Assembly (NCBI GenBank): GCA_016785225.1
Contig: JAFBJZ010000863.1
Coordinates: 1,116,001 to 1,180,000 of the forward strand
DNA from: Psettodes erumei
Lineage: Eukaryota > Chordata > Actinopteri > Pleuronectiformes > Psettodidae
Reading direction: 5' to 3'
DNA length: 64,000 bases
Every line of letters starts with the position of its first letter. Within the stretch, counting starts at the first letter, position 1. Shown here piece by piece: positions 51,841-63,360 of the stretch. The position numbers and the translations under genes were made by a program. The notes below the pieces were generated by a model that did not search any database, was not told where the DNA came from, and saw only the letters and a program-made list of their open reading frames with translations.

Positions 51841-52060
51841 TGACGTCATTTTGGTCTTTTTCTGCCTGCTCAAGTGGTGAGCGCGCCTTCTATCCACTGC
51901 CCATCTTTTTAATTAGAATATCAGACGAACTTTGAAAGCGGCGACCTGCCCACTTATTCCCCCGTTTAGCTCCGCTCTGCGTGATTGACAGCGTCTGACA
52001 GAATGGCGCGCCACATCATCCTCTGCTTGTCCACACACATCAATCATGTAATTATGTGCC
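51841..52060. promoter_or_regulatory. candidate regulatory element: CRE plus PBX/MEIS site
   Basis: A perfect palindromic cAMP response element TGACGTCA (51841-51848) lies 133 bases from TGATTGACAG (51982-51991), the canonical PBX-MEIS/PREP composite. Homeodomain-type words TTTTTAATTAGAAT and CAATCATGTAATTATG lie between and after. The block is also richer in CpG than the flanks. It could be an enhancer or an unannotated promoter. No start site or coding exon follows convincingly. Confidence 0.35.
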
Positions 52061-52913
52061 GAGACAGGACAGAGTCGGTGGCGAGCGGCGGCTCCTTTCA
52101 AGACAGAGACAATGCAGAAAAGACAATAACAAACAAGTTTATTATTGACAGCGGGATGCGTTTTATGCCACTCGACACTCTGTATGGGACTCTGTGTTCC
52201 AGGGCTGAGCCCAGGGCACCTTTGTCCCAGTTTAACCTTAGCACCAAACTTTTTGCTGAAGTATATACTTGCACAGTGAGGGAGGACAGTGATATGTTTT
52301 CAGATTCTGTACTGCAGCACACTGAATTCAGAATATAAAAGTTTAAGCCCTGGCTTACTTTTAAAGGGAGCTCACATCCTTGTTGAGTCTTTTTATTCTT
52401 CTTCAGTTACCTGACATTTCTTGAAAACTTTCTGTCAATGGCGACTTTGTATTTTCAACGTTCTTCCCTTTACAAATTTTTACGAGTAGATCTGTGGCAG
52501 AAACGTCCAGGGAGGCAGCCGAGCAGGGCTGTGATGTGTAAGATAAGTTCCTGAATCAGGGGCTAGCAAGCACTTTGTGGAGGAGACACTGTAAATCCTT
52601 TTGGTTGTTGTTTTGGCCTCACGAGCTACAATATAGAGCTTAAATTTATGGTCAAGATATGACCTTTCTTCACTAATAAATTCTGCAACTCCAGCTACTG
52701 CCCAGGGTGTTGAGATCTTCGTGAGATCGTCTGGAGACTGAAGGTGGGTGGTCTTTAAACTTTTATGTTGCACTGTGTTATTTCAAGGTGGGGGCGTAAC
52801 ACGCGTGGTTATTTATGTGCAAGAAAAAAATCAATCAGAAATCACAGATGAAGCTGTAATGCTGCTGGATTGTTTGGGCCCGTCTATCACCCTAACACGC
52901 TAACAGCCCCACG

Positions 52914-52934
52914 TTCAGCACCACGGACAGCAGT
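52914..52934 (+). promoter_or_regulatory. RE1/NRSE (REST/NRSF binding site)
   Basis: The first 18 bases, TTCAGCACCACGGACAGC, are identical to the vertebrate RE1/NRSE consensus. Only the last three (AGT) differ from its usual GCC end. Both half-sites (TTCAGCACC and GGACAGC) are present at the canonical spacing. REST bound at such sites recruits CoREST/HDAC complexes to silence neuronal genes in non-neural cells. The likely target is not visible. The chst1 coding exon is about 15 kb upstream, and neighbouring genes lie outside the window. Confidence 0.85.
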
Positions 52935-53963
52935 TATGATTGAAACACACCATTAACACAACTGAAAGGTTCGATCATTTTCTGATCCACTGCCGTGCTT
53001 GTCATTTCTGACATCTCGTATCTCGATTAAATCAAGATGAGAGACGCTTTCTTTCACACGTGTCGCCATTAACATCATCAGGAAACTGATTGTAATCTGT
53101 TCATCTGGTTTATCTCGCCTACACTATATATGCAAATCAGTTCCAGTCCAGAGGGGGGTGGTATGCACCTGGAGCTGTTTGATAACTGTCAAAAAAAAAA
53201 AAAAAGAGGAAAAATAACAAAAAATGAAAGCGCGTTAGCAGCTGAGTTACAGCAATAACAGTTCAGCTAGCATTGTGTAACTAAAATAGCTGAAACGCTG
53301 GATGAATCATACTAATGCAAGAAAGACCAAAGTTGTACTATCTCATTCACACCACTCTCTCAGTAAGTGAACTGATTGGGGAGCAGATAAATGCGACAGC
53401 AGCTTGGTGAGTCTTACGATCACATGTGATTGTGACAGCTCATTTCACTGTAATTTCACTGTAAATGCAGGTGCCATTATCACGGGAATAGTACAAGGTA
53501 CGCCTCCGACGGTTTATTTCCGCTCGGGGGCGAGTGTGGTCTGTAGGTTTGCACCATGCAGTCTGAAATGAGACACGGGTGCTGGGTTTTCAATGCTCTC
53601 TTTTTAGCGTTTGTGTTCGAAACCAGAATCCCATGAGATTAAACTAAATCACACTTAGATCACTTAGAACTTTTACAGATTCATTGTGCTTTGGTTTCAA
53701 TTATCTCCCTGAACTGATAACCTTGACTGTTAGATTAGACCTGCTACAGTCTGCTACTCCATTGCACATCCACTCCCACACCACCCGATCCTCACTAACT
53801 AACACAAGCAGCTAATACTCCCTCGGCCTGCTAACGAGCTCCCCCATCACTTCTTCCTTGTAAACCCATGGAGCCCCCACCCATTAGTGGTGACCCTGCC
53901 GACAGAGCTCCCTGTGATTTGAAGGACAGGAGGAAGAGGCCAGAGCCTCCCGGACCAAAGCCC

Positions 53964-53980
53964 GGATTAGTTACTAATCC
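53964..53980. promoter_or_regulatory. palindromic TAATCC homeodomain site
   Basis: GGATTAG-TTA-CTAATCC is a perfect seven-base inverted repeat around three bases. TAATCC is the preferred core of Lys50 homeodomains (OTX, CRX, PITX, GSC), so two monomers could bind. It sits in a repeat-free stretch (about 53870-54160) of conserved-element character. Confidence 0.4.
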
Positions 53981-54439
53981 TTGGAGGTATTTCTCTCTCC
54001 CCTGCCACCCCCTGCTTTCCAGGAATCTGCTTGGTGCATGACTTAAATTTTTCAAGGGAAGGGAGTCGAACAGGGAGCCTGCAGAGGAGCGGGTGGGAGA
54101 CAGAGCTGCTTAATGGAGATATTAGAGAAGTGGGGAGAAAATGCACGGTGTAAAATCTGCCTTGTGGCATTCCATTTGGATATTAGAGAAATACCTGAAC
54201 TCTTCCTCCTTGCTAATCTCACTGAACTCCTCCCTCGGTTGGAAATTTCACTGTCCTGACATTTTTTTTCTTCACATTAGCATTGGGATCATGTGCTTTT
54301 GAAAAGCTTCTATTTTAAGCAGAAAGTGTTATATGTTTGAACCCAAAGCTTGGGTGTTAAAGTGATCCGGACTGACCGTGGTGCCGGCTGCAATCAGTGA
54401 TCCACCCCCGCCAGTCTGGTAGCCATCGACACCACATCC

Positions 54440-54930
54440 TTGTTTATGTTTAATAGCCGACACCACCATGAAAATGATTAACCTGCACACTAGTCAAGAA
54501 TTATGATTGGCTTAGATAATTGCATATCCCTCATTAGTTGTGCGCATGTTAATGATTCATGTATTTACACAGGACATGGTCAAAGCGATGCCTCCAAATA
54601 AAAATAACCACAATCTTTTGATCCTTAATTTGGGTTACAGATACATTATCTGGTGAATATTCCCCATTAAAGCAGCATATCACAGCTTCATAAACACAAA
54701 ATCGCTCTTCCCTTATCCTGTTTATTAGCCTCACATGAGCTGTGATTGATGGCCTCTGATGAGGGCACAATAATGACAATCCTCATCACATAACCATCTC
54801 GCTAATTACCGTGTCATAATCACAGCCATCAAGGAATTCGACGCTGAGCCCTCATTTGCAGAGGGTGAAATATTCATGCTCTTCATGGTGGAAGTTGAGC
54901 AGGCGGAATTTTAAAATGATTACACTCTTT
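54440..54930. promoter_or_regulatory. candidate conserved non-coding element (developmental enhancer type)
   Basis: Nearly 500 bases with no simple repeat and no coding signal. Many homeodomain, POU and HMG-type words occur: ATGATTAACC, AATTGCATAT (54518-54527, octamer-like), CATTAGTTG, GTTAATGATTCATG, CTTTTGATCC, TGTGATTGATGG, CACAATAATGACAATCC and GCTAATTACCG. This is the densest such segment in the window. It remains a texture-based call. Confidence 0.3.
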
Positions 54931-55311
54931 AAAAAAAAACTCTGGAAAGACATGCAAAGGAAGAGCAGCTCCAATAAGCAATTCAATTCTTTGCTTTATC
55001 CAAGTATAGTATCTGATTAGAATGGGGGCATAGATCCATGGATTATTCGCACGTAGACAATGTGATTGCTCTCATCCTCACATATACATTGGGTGGAATT
55101 AAATCAAAAGGAATATGTGTGAAAGGAAAATTTCTGTCACGCAGTTGTCAGAAGGACTGGAGCTGTTTATTTGTTTGTGGGGCCTCTTCTCTTTTTGCCT
55201 CTTCCTCTGTTTCCCCCAGTCGAGCAGATTGGATTATACTGAGCAGAGGCAGTAGAATTAGTGTTGGATCGCTGCGTCGCATATGCTCCCCAAGGAGAGA
55301 TGGTCTCGAAG

Positions 55312-55317
<6 letters not shown>

Positions 55318-55358
<41 letters not shown>

Positions 55359-55384
55359 TGTGTGTCAGAGAGAGAGAGAGAGAG
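55318..55384. repeat. compound (GT)n / (AG)n microsatellite
   Basis: A GT run (55318-55354), a short CGCG interruption, more GT, then AG units (55366-55384). The layout is like that of the array at 34199. Confidence 0.95.
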
Positions 55385-55709
55385 CAGATGGTGGAGTTAC
55401 TCAATGTTCAAACATCCCTGGGCAGTAGTGGGGTGCACATTGTTGACTCTTCGCTTGTAATAACCGCAGTCACATTTCTTAGCCACATTTCATGCTTTAG
55501 TGGGTGGATGATGCACAATGGGCCTGGGTGTAACTTCAGATCTGCAGTGATGGTGCAGCTCCAGACAAGGATGATCTAAATCTCATGCTATGGAGAGACC
55601 ATTCTTTTCTTGCACGAGATTTTTAAGGGAAGCACAAACCCGAGGCGAGTGTCTCTCCTGTGGACAGGAGCAGCAAACTGTACATGGACATGGACACCTA
55701 CATATGTCT

Positions 55710-56181
55710 ACTGGTAGAGGACAGTACTCAGATCCTTTACCCGTGTGGAAGTAGTATTGTTAAAATATTCCATTATGGTAAACGTCCTGCACAGCTGCAA
55801 GAAAAAGAAAACTGCGTAAATTGGTCATAAAATGTGATCGGATCCTCCTCTGAGTCACAAGTACAAAAGTAAAAGTATTCAATTGATTTGAATTGAGTGG
55901 AGTTTACCTTTGAATTATTATTATGGATGCATCAGACATGGAGCCAATTTCCATCACTTCATAAAGACTATTAATATGTAATCTATAACACAGCAATATA
56001 TTTGAAAAACTTACCATCTCTGTTTGCTAAACTTTATATTTAGTGTTATTTAAAAGTACAATCTAGTGGGGCCGAGGTGTAAAGTAGAATGAAATGGGAG
56101 GTACTCAAGCAAAGCACATACCTCAGCTGTGTACTTAAGTGCAGTACTTGAGTAAATGTACTTATTAATGTTGTACCGCTG
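55710..56181. repeat. degraded hAT-like non-autonomous DNA element (percomorph type)
   Basis: The ends ACTGGTAGAG and CAGCGGTACAA (reverse complement of the right end) are short related inverted repeats. Inside are phrases I recognise from an abundant percomorph repeat: CAGTACTCAGATCCTTTAC near the left end, AAGTACAAAAGTAAAAGTA in the middle, and TACTTAAGTGCAGTACTTG followed by AGTAAATGTACTTA at the right end. CAGNGGT-type termini suggest a hAT-derived element. An eight-base target duplication is not clear (CATATGTC against CCCATGTT), which fits an old copy. Confidence 0.75.
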
Positions 56182-58986
56182 CCCATGTTTGTGTACATCT
56201 ATTCTACTGGGCCCATTTCTCTCTCTAGTCCCCTCAATCCAAATTAAAGTAAATCCTAATCTTAACAGACCTCCCCCTCTTTCAACATAACAATGTCCCA
56301 CAAAGTAAAGGTTGTAAAGAGGTGGGTGTCACAGTCTGGCTGTAGAAACCTGATGTAAACCATCCAGCACCTGTGGAGCAGATTGGCTTGTGAGTCGCGC
56401 CTCGTTGCCACACATCATTGCCCATGAACGTCTCTAACGTCGGTGTGGGAGCTGATCCCTGCCGCTGGGTTCCCTAAATCGCTGGTTTTTAAGCTTTTAT
56501 AGCAGCAAATGAATCGGCAGAGTCCTGGAATAGCATGTTCAACAGTCATATACGCGTCTAATATCTGCGTCCGCAAAATGATGGCTATAAAGTGAAAGTA
56601 GTTGCTTTCTCCTGATAACATGCTACCAGCACTTTCTTGGCTGCCGGTCCTCGCTGCATCTGATTAATGCCTACCCACTAAGACCTCTCCTCTTCCTCCA
56701 CCCGCTCTCTCCTTCCTCGGCTTGTTATTAATAGTGGGAGCATAGAGGGGCCTTGTTGTGGCACAGAGATTAGGTAGCTTGCAGTGGCCCACCTGCTGAC
56801 CCGAGCCGACTATCTACATGCTGTTCTCACCGCAGCGTTTCTAGAAAAGGGAATACGGTGTCTCGTGATGACCGAGTCCTTGTGCTGATAACAGCGTCTG
56901 CTTATCCTACCCTACCCCCACCCCATTTCTCAAGACTTCATTTTTTTTTTTTTTTGCAGCACATGAAACGGTCTCTGAATAGAGTGACACAGCTGACAAT
57001 AATTATTTCCTGACATCTTAGCAAGAGCTCAGTTTTTAATTAGAGAAGACTTGGCTAATAGCAGTTGGCTATCACCTCAGCTGGGAGAATGATGCTCTAC
57101 AGTTTAGTGCTCATCATCACAGTGGCTAACATGTGCATGCACACGACAGGCTGATAATGATTACTGTTGAAGAAGCAGGACAATCCGGAATTATAGCTGT
57201 TCAATAACTGTAAACATTCAGTCAAATGGGAAAAAAAATCTGAAAATACTTGGAATAAAGGTTGAAGAGGGTTGTGGATGGTGAAAGTGCAATAGTGAAC
57301 GTCAGTGTTTCAGGCTGTTTAATGAATGAATGTCAGATTTGCATCACATTGTTGTGCTTTTCCAGAGGAACAAAAAAATGAAACAAACAGACAGACTCTG
57401 CTTTCATGATTCTGCGGCTGATCTACAGCACAGATTAAATCCTGTGTTGACAGTTAGTCAGGAGTGCAGCGCTGCCTGTTTACGATGCACTCGTGATTTT
57501 GTGCTTTAACACTGCATATCTGGATGATGTCGAGTGTCTGTTATCTTCTGAGGAAGAAGCAGGGTTGTTTCCGTGGCTTAATAAGCAGCAATTTTGTGTT
57601 CATTTTGGTTTTCACGGGGCTAGGAGTGATGCTCCCCCTTCTGCTCATCACGATGCCAGAAGAATAAAATGGTTCGAGATTCTCTGCCGTGATTGTTGAT
57701 GCCAAGGGCTGCTACAGCTTCCATATTTCAGAGCGCTTGCCTGGACTTGCTGCAGTCGGGGTTGCATGTGTAGGTGGAGACGGCAGCGGAGGCAAAAATA
57801 AAAATTGCGAGAGGCAGTTTCAAGCTGAGAAAAGTCGCACCTGTGATGAAAACATGCCTTGTAGTGGGCCACAGCGCGGTGTGGCGTATTGAAGGTTACT
57901 GTCAGTGGAGGAACTGGCATCTCCATCTCTTCTGAAGTGGATATTTATGACTGCTCACCGTTCGGCGTTGGGGCAAAATGGCTTTTTTTCTGGAGAGAAG
58001 TGAATGGTCTGAGGGACTGACACCAAAACCTGACATTTATTTGATGTACAGCATTAAATGACAGTGAATGGAAGTGTTCCTCCTTTGAAGAAACTTACCC
58101 AGAGAGTATGAAAAAATGACTGATAGGATCGGTGATTCAGAATGACATTCTATTCCAAAATAAAATGAGCACCACTGGAAAACAGTGACACACACCTACA
58201 TTTACCTGTTTTTTAAGGATTAGCTGACAAAATAATGACACTCACACTGTCTACAGCCGCACTCACTGTATATCAAAGCGTGTTTGGCTGCAGACTCTCC
58301 AATGCAGACACTCATTTTGCCTCGGCAGGTCGGAACGATTATATCCACGTTGTAGTCTCTGTCCTGTTCCAAGTAGTGCAGTTTGTCAGGAATGAGAACA
58401 TAATTATACCGACTGCGAGAAATAGACCAGAAAAAACACACACAAAAAAAAATGTTATATGAGTACAGCAAGACTGCTGACAGCACCAGCTTTTCTTGGA
58501 AACTATTTTGAGAGACATGATGCACCATAAAAGCTTTGAGTAAAAAATATCAAACTGTAATTAGACTTGGTTCTAAAATTGTTGAAAATCTTGTGCTCAA
58601 CAACGTGCTCCATAGTCACACACACACAAAATTCAACTAAGCTAAGTTATTATGTGAATTAATATCATAACATTAGCATTAAGACATTGCATAACATACT
58701 GTACATGACTATCTGAGAATCTGTGCGACATTTAACACACCCTGACAATCAGGCCCCTCCGTACACGCCTGTCGTTACTGGATTTTCTTAATTACTGTAG
58801 AAGCTACAGAAAGATAAAGAAAACAATGCAATGCTAATTCAGTGCGTTGACAGATAAAATGTTATTATGAGAACAAACACTGGCATCATTTAACTGTTAC
58901 TGTTTTCTTTTGGCTGGCAGACAGTGCACTCGCATTGTGTGCATGACTCATCTTAATGAGTAACATATAAAACAATTACCACTGGC

Positions 58987-58990
<4 letters not shown>

Positions 58991-59028
<38 letters not shown>
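58991..59028. repeat. (CA)19 microsatellite
   Basis: Perfect CA run, directly read. Confidence 0.95.
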
Positions 59029-59030
<2 letters not shown>

Positions 59031-59079
59031 TGTCAGAATCCAGTCCAGGAACCTGCAGCCAAGATCCTTGATGTTTTTT

Positions 59080-59240
59080 TTTTCATTTGAGGAGTAATAA
59101 GCTGCACACCATCACGACATGTGCAGATGCAAATTCCCCCGGTTGATTACCATTTTTACAATATGTAATTCATGATTAATTACACCACAGAATGATGAAG
59201 CATCCCACGTTTTCACTCATTAGAGAACAAATAACTACAT
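59080..59240. promoter_or_regulatory. candidate conserved element with POU octamer
   Basis: Contains a perfect octamer ATGCAAAT (59127-59134) and, 32 bases further, TAATTCATGATTAATTA (59166-59182), a tight run of homeodomain cores. The stretch has no simple repeat. Conservation was not tested. Confidence 0.25.
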
Positions 59241-61963
59241 TCCTTTACAGCATAAGTAATAAGTTACATTAGTCATGACATTACTCTCAGCTCCATCAGG
59301 CATGTCTTCACAGCAGCTCAGAAGCCTCCACCTCCTCATGTCACAGTCACAAGGACGTCCTGTCCTCACAGTCAAGCTGCAGGGTTACGGTTGAAATATG
59401 TCAAAGTAACGGAGGATCACTGGGATAAGTAACTATAATATTACAACATATCAAACTGTAATAAATTACACTAATTGTTACAGGATTAAAAAATTGCTGG
59501 TTTTGATGTTAATTGGGTTTAATGCTACTGCCCATGCTCTGCATTTGGATCATGCAATGACAAATAAGCTACTTTATCTGGTTAGGCATGAAGACTTGTT
59601 GTGTGAGTCATGTACTATGCCTGCTTGTGAGTGTGTGTGTGTTTGCGTGCATAATTTATTCCCATGGGTATTGTGTTGCCATCAGTACACAAAGGCAGTA
59701 TTAAGCTCATTGCCTGGCCTTGCAGCTGCTGTGTGTGATGGGACTTCCTCAGAGTGAGGGCCTCTGATTTAGTGGTTATCTGCACGATGCATCACCATCC
59801 GAGTCTCATTTACCATCCCAAACAACAACTCTGCTCCAACCTTCAGCCTCCCCAGAGCATTTTGGGGTTTTTTAACTGGCCGTACCCCCTGGGCAGCCTC
59901 GCAGGCTTCAGCTTCCATCTAACTTTAAGAGCTCAGACAGACAGGGATGCATTTTTCAGTTCCTCTCTGCGGTTGAATCCGTTAGCACTAAAATCTCTCA
60001 GCCTTTATGGCACCACATTAAGTTGCACTTTTGAAGGTGATGATGCATTTGGATTGTGACTGCAGCATATGGTAAAAATCATCTTTTAATAAGCATTGAT
60101 GCAATACAGTGGATGATATAAGGAAGGGGGAAAAGCATGTAATAATATCTGGTTCACCTGAACAGTCAGGAAATGGGCATAACATTGGATAAAATCTATA
60201 TACTGTGCATGTAATTACAATTGGACTGATAACTTAGGAAAATAGCAAATGAATGAACGTCAGAAAGCAAAGTCTGGACATATAGAGTCTCAGATTTAAG
60301 CTCCACAAAATATTATTTTTTCCATTTTGATTTTACATATTTCCTTTTACATGTTTACTGCTCAAGCCTGATGTTCAGTCTGGTGCTGCTGCTGCTGTGC
60401 TCATGTCGATTTTCCTGTGAGACGGGAGCTACATTTCAACCTGTGTTAACAAGACACAGACACAGCATTTAACTCCCAAATGTAAGAGTGCACAGATTCC
60501 TGTTGTCTTCAAAAACACATTAAAATTAATTGCTTGGGGCATTGCTCAGATCTTAATGCAAGTCATTCCATTTGCTGCTACTTATCGTAGCAGAAGCTAA
60601 AAGTGGCTCCTTGTACTTCTGGTTTTACTGGAGAGGAGAAGCAAAGATGGCCGTCTGATCATCCACTGTAAAGAAAGAGATCAAGTTGATTGATATTCCA
60701 CGCAGCTCTGGTCCAGGACCTCTCATTTTCAGCTTGCTCATCAAAGACTTAAAGGATTTTTACTTTAATATAAATGTGAAAAACCACTATGTTTTTCATT
60801 GAATGCTGTTAAATGCCACTTCCCACGTTGTTTTACGCCATAATTTACTTATAATCTGTAATTTTTTATCTTCCGGCATTACCTGCCCCGGCGTCCACTG
60901 CAGCATCCTCTTTGGCAGACTGAAAGAAAACTCAGGACATGCACATGTCTGCACTGTCACTTCCTTCAGCCTATGTGACCCCGACAGACAGAAAGTGCCA
61001 GGTGCTGCTGTCAACACACTCACCTGCTGTTGCCAGTGGCTGCAGGCAAGCTACGGGCATTAAGTGGCGCATCAAACTGTTTGGACGCCGCTCTTCACCG
61101 TGACCATCTCCCAGCTTCAGCTCAAATGTCAGCTTTGGAGAATCGATGTGGAGAATCTAAAATTTGAAATTAAGTATATACTTGTGCCAGTTGTACGCCT
61201 GCTTCTTTTTTTTTCACCAAGTGAGTGACAGACAGAAAATGGGTATGTAATTGCCAGGGGTTCTTTCCAGGCTCACAATGTCACACTGATGTTGAACAGT
61301 CACACATTCATCCAACCTGGTTTAACCATATTGTATATAGATAACACCCTTCAATATCACACTGTGCAGAGACAGCGCGTTACTTTTACAGACACACCTA
61401 AATAAAAGTGCTTTTTTTTCATGGCTTCAGTTCCTGTGATCCAACAGGCAAACGCAAACTGCTTCCCCACCTTCTAAACTCAAAATTATTACAGTAACTG
61501 CTCTCCTCCCTGCAGGTGATTGACCCAAGGATGGAGGCTACTCTGTTGGTGTCAACATTTCCTGAATCAAAACGAATTTTCTCACAATTTGGCAAAACAA
61601 AACACTCACCTCCTGAATTAATTTTGGCAGCATGTGATCCTGATTCAAGCCTGGACATAGTAATGATAATTGATTATACATTAGCGGTGAAATGATTCAT
61701 CACTCACAGCACTGGCGCCAGTCTTCATTACATCTGATAAGCTGCGTCGGTGCCTCCTCTGTGGTTGTGCGTTACAAAGTAGGAGGAGGTGTCTACATAT
61801 TAAATGTGATCTGTGCTATTGAATGGCTGCATAATCAATTATTCTGACAAACTGAGAACAGATATATGCATACTTAAAGATACTGCCTTTGCTTCTTTGA
61901 TTGAACTAAGAGAAATATGCTGAAATCAAAAAGGGGAATTGAAAATGTAATGATTAAAAATGT

Positions 61964-61979
61964 CACACACACACACACA
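61964..61979. repeat. short (CA)n microsatellite
   Basis: About eight CA units, directly read. Confidence 0.9.
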
Positions 61980-62117
61980 TGCAGAGGTATACTTGTCATT
62001 TTGACTTTGAATGTAGCCTCGTTATAGGATATTTTCTGTAATGATATGTAATTCAGTTACTTTGGAGCATCTTCTCCCAGCCATTGAAACCCGGAGTCGA
62101 TCCACTATGAAATCAAA

Positions 62118-62133
62118 GGCTCTTTGAAGAGCC
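62118..62133 (+). other. histone-mRNA-like stem-loop
   Basis: GGCTCT-TTGA-AGAGCC forms a six-pair stem with a four-base loop, preceded by CAAA and followed by AGCC. The stem is identical to that of replication-dependent histone mRNAs, but the loop is TTGA rather than TTTC/TTTA. No histone coding sequence lies upstream, and no purine-rich U7-binding element is evident downstream. It is most likely a coincidence or a remnant. Confidence 0.3.
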
Positions 62134-62144
62134 AGCCATCTTTG

Positions 62145-62161
62145 TTCTGTTCTGTTCTGTT
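62145..62161. repeat. (TTCTG)n short tandem repeat
   Basis: Three and a partial fourth five-base TTCTG units, directly read. Confidence 0.85.
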
Positions 62162-63341
62162 CTTTTCCCAATGTTGTCATTCGGCTTATCCCCATCTATT
62201 TACAGATACCCCTCTCCTCTCGCTCGCTCTGTCTGTGTGTGTCTTTTCAGCGGCAGGCTACACCAATAAAAATATGTGGGAAACCGCACTGCTACTCGGG
62301 GACAACTTTATCGAACGTGCCTCGATAAAAAAGGGGGGAGACGCCCTAACCAGCGGCCATCAAGAAGGTCGGTTTCCATATTTTTTTGAACGGCATTGAT
62401 GTTTGTAATCCTGTTAGGTTTAATTGTCGTTTTAATGTGCTGCTGCTGAAGTATTAATTCCACCAGTGACTGAGCATTGGGACAACACGAGGAGTTCAGC
62501 TGCAGGTCTGACAACACCCAGGGTTCCACCAGTACTTAAGCATATTTAACACACGTGAGTCATTTTAACTGAGCAAATGTGCTTATACAAGAAGCAGATT
62601 TTAAAACATGAGGATTTTGCACATCCGTGTCCCTGTGTCTGATCCATGAACGCTACAAGTAGTGAAGTGAAGTTTGGTGATAATGTGATCTGAGAATTAA
62701 AACCAAAAATCTCTTTGTGACCCCAGTAACTGAGGCGTAATTGTTGTGCTGTTCACAATGGAAGTCTGTGGAGACAAAACACCAAATTCTGAATGTAATT
62801 ATTGTATGTTGAATCTAAATTTGATTAGTTACAGTGCTGTTGTCTTTGCTACTGAGGCATTTTCCTTTCCAGTTATCCCTCCAGGGACTGATATTTTCTT
62901 GCACTTGCAGTTGGAAGAGAAACTGACCAAAGACTCATAAAGCAGCACCAAAACAACACTGTAATATACCACAGAGCAAATACTGTCCTTTCTACAGCAT
63001 CTTATTATTACTGAGAAAAAATATAAAGGCAGACACTGGTAAAAATGCAATGCTTTGTGATTGGAAACCTTTGTTTCTTGTTTTTTTCCCAATATTCTTG
63101 GCCTCATTTCATGTTGTAACTTACATATGCAATGACCTTAAGGGAAAAGAAAATGTTTGTGTCTCCCATTAAATCATTTACATACAGGGCATTTCATCTT
63201 TCACTGAGTTTTGGCTTTGATGTTGTAGTTAATGTAGCTTCATATTGTACTTTATTTCAGCATCATTCATGGGAGGATGAAGGGCGAAAAGATGTAAAGG
63301 AGAAGTGAGACATAAAGGTCTCGCTAAATTATAAGACCGCC

Positions 63342-63360
63342 GTGTGTGTGTGTGTGTGTG
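63342..63360. repeat. (GT)n microsatellite
   Basis: About nine perfect GT units, directly read. Confidence 0.9.

Larger units (their letters stand above)
52111..55709. other. intergenic, no gene supported; regulatory motifs
   Basis: No coding exon recognised. It contains the RE1 site at 52914, an A15 tract near 53190, the TAATCC palindrome at 53964, the TAAT-rich segment at 54440-54930 and the GT/AG compound microsatellite at 55318. Confidence 0.5.

Noticed and set aside
55038..55460. 140-codon + strand open frame
   Set aside because: Its second half is translated GT/AG microsatellite and the first half matches nothing I know.
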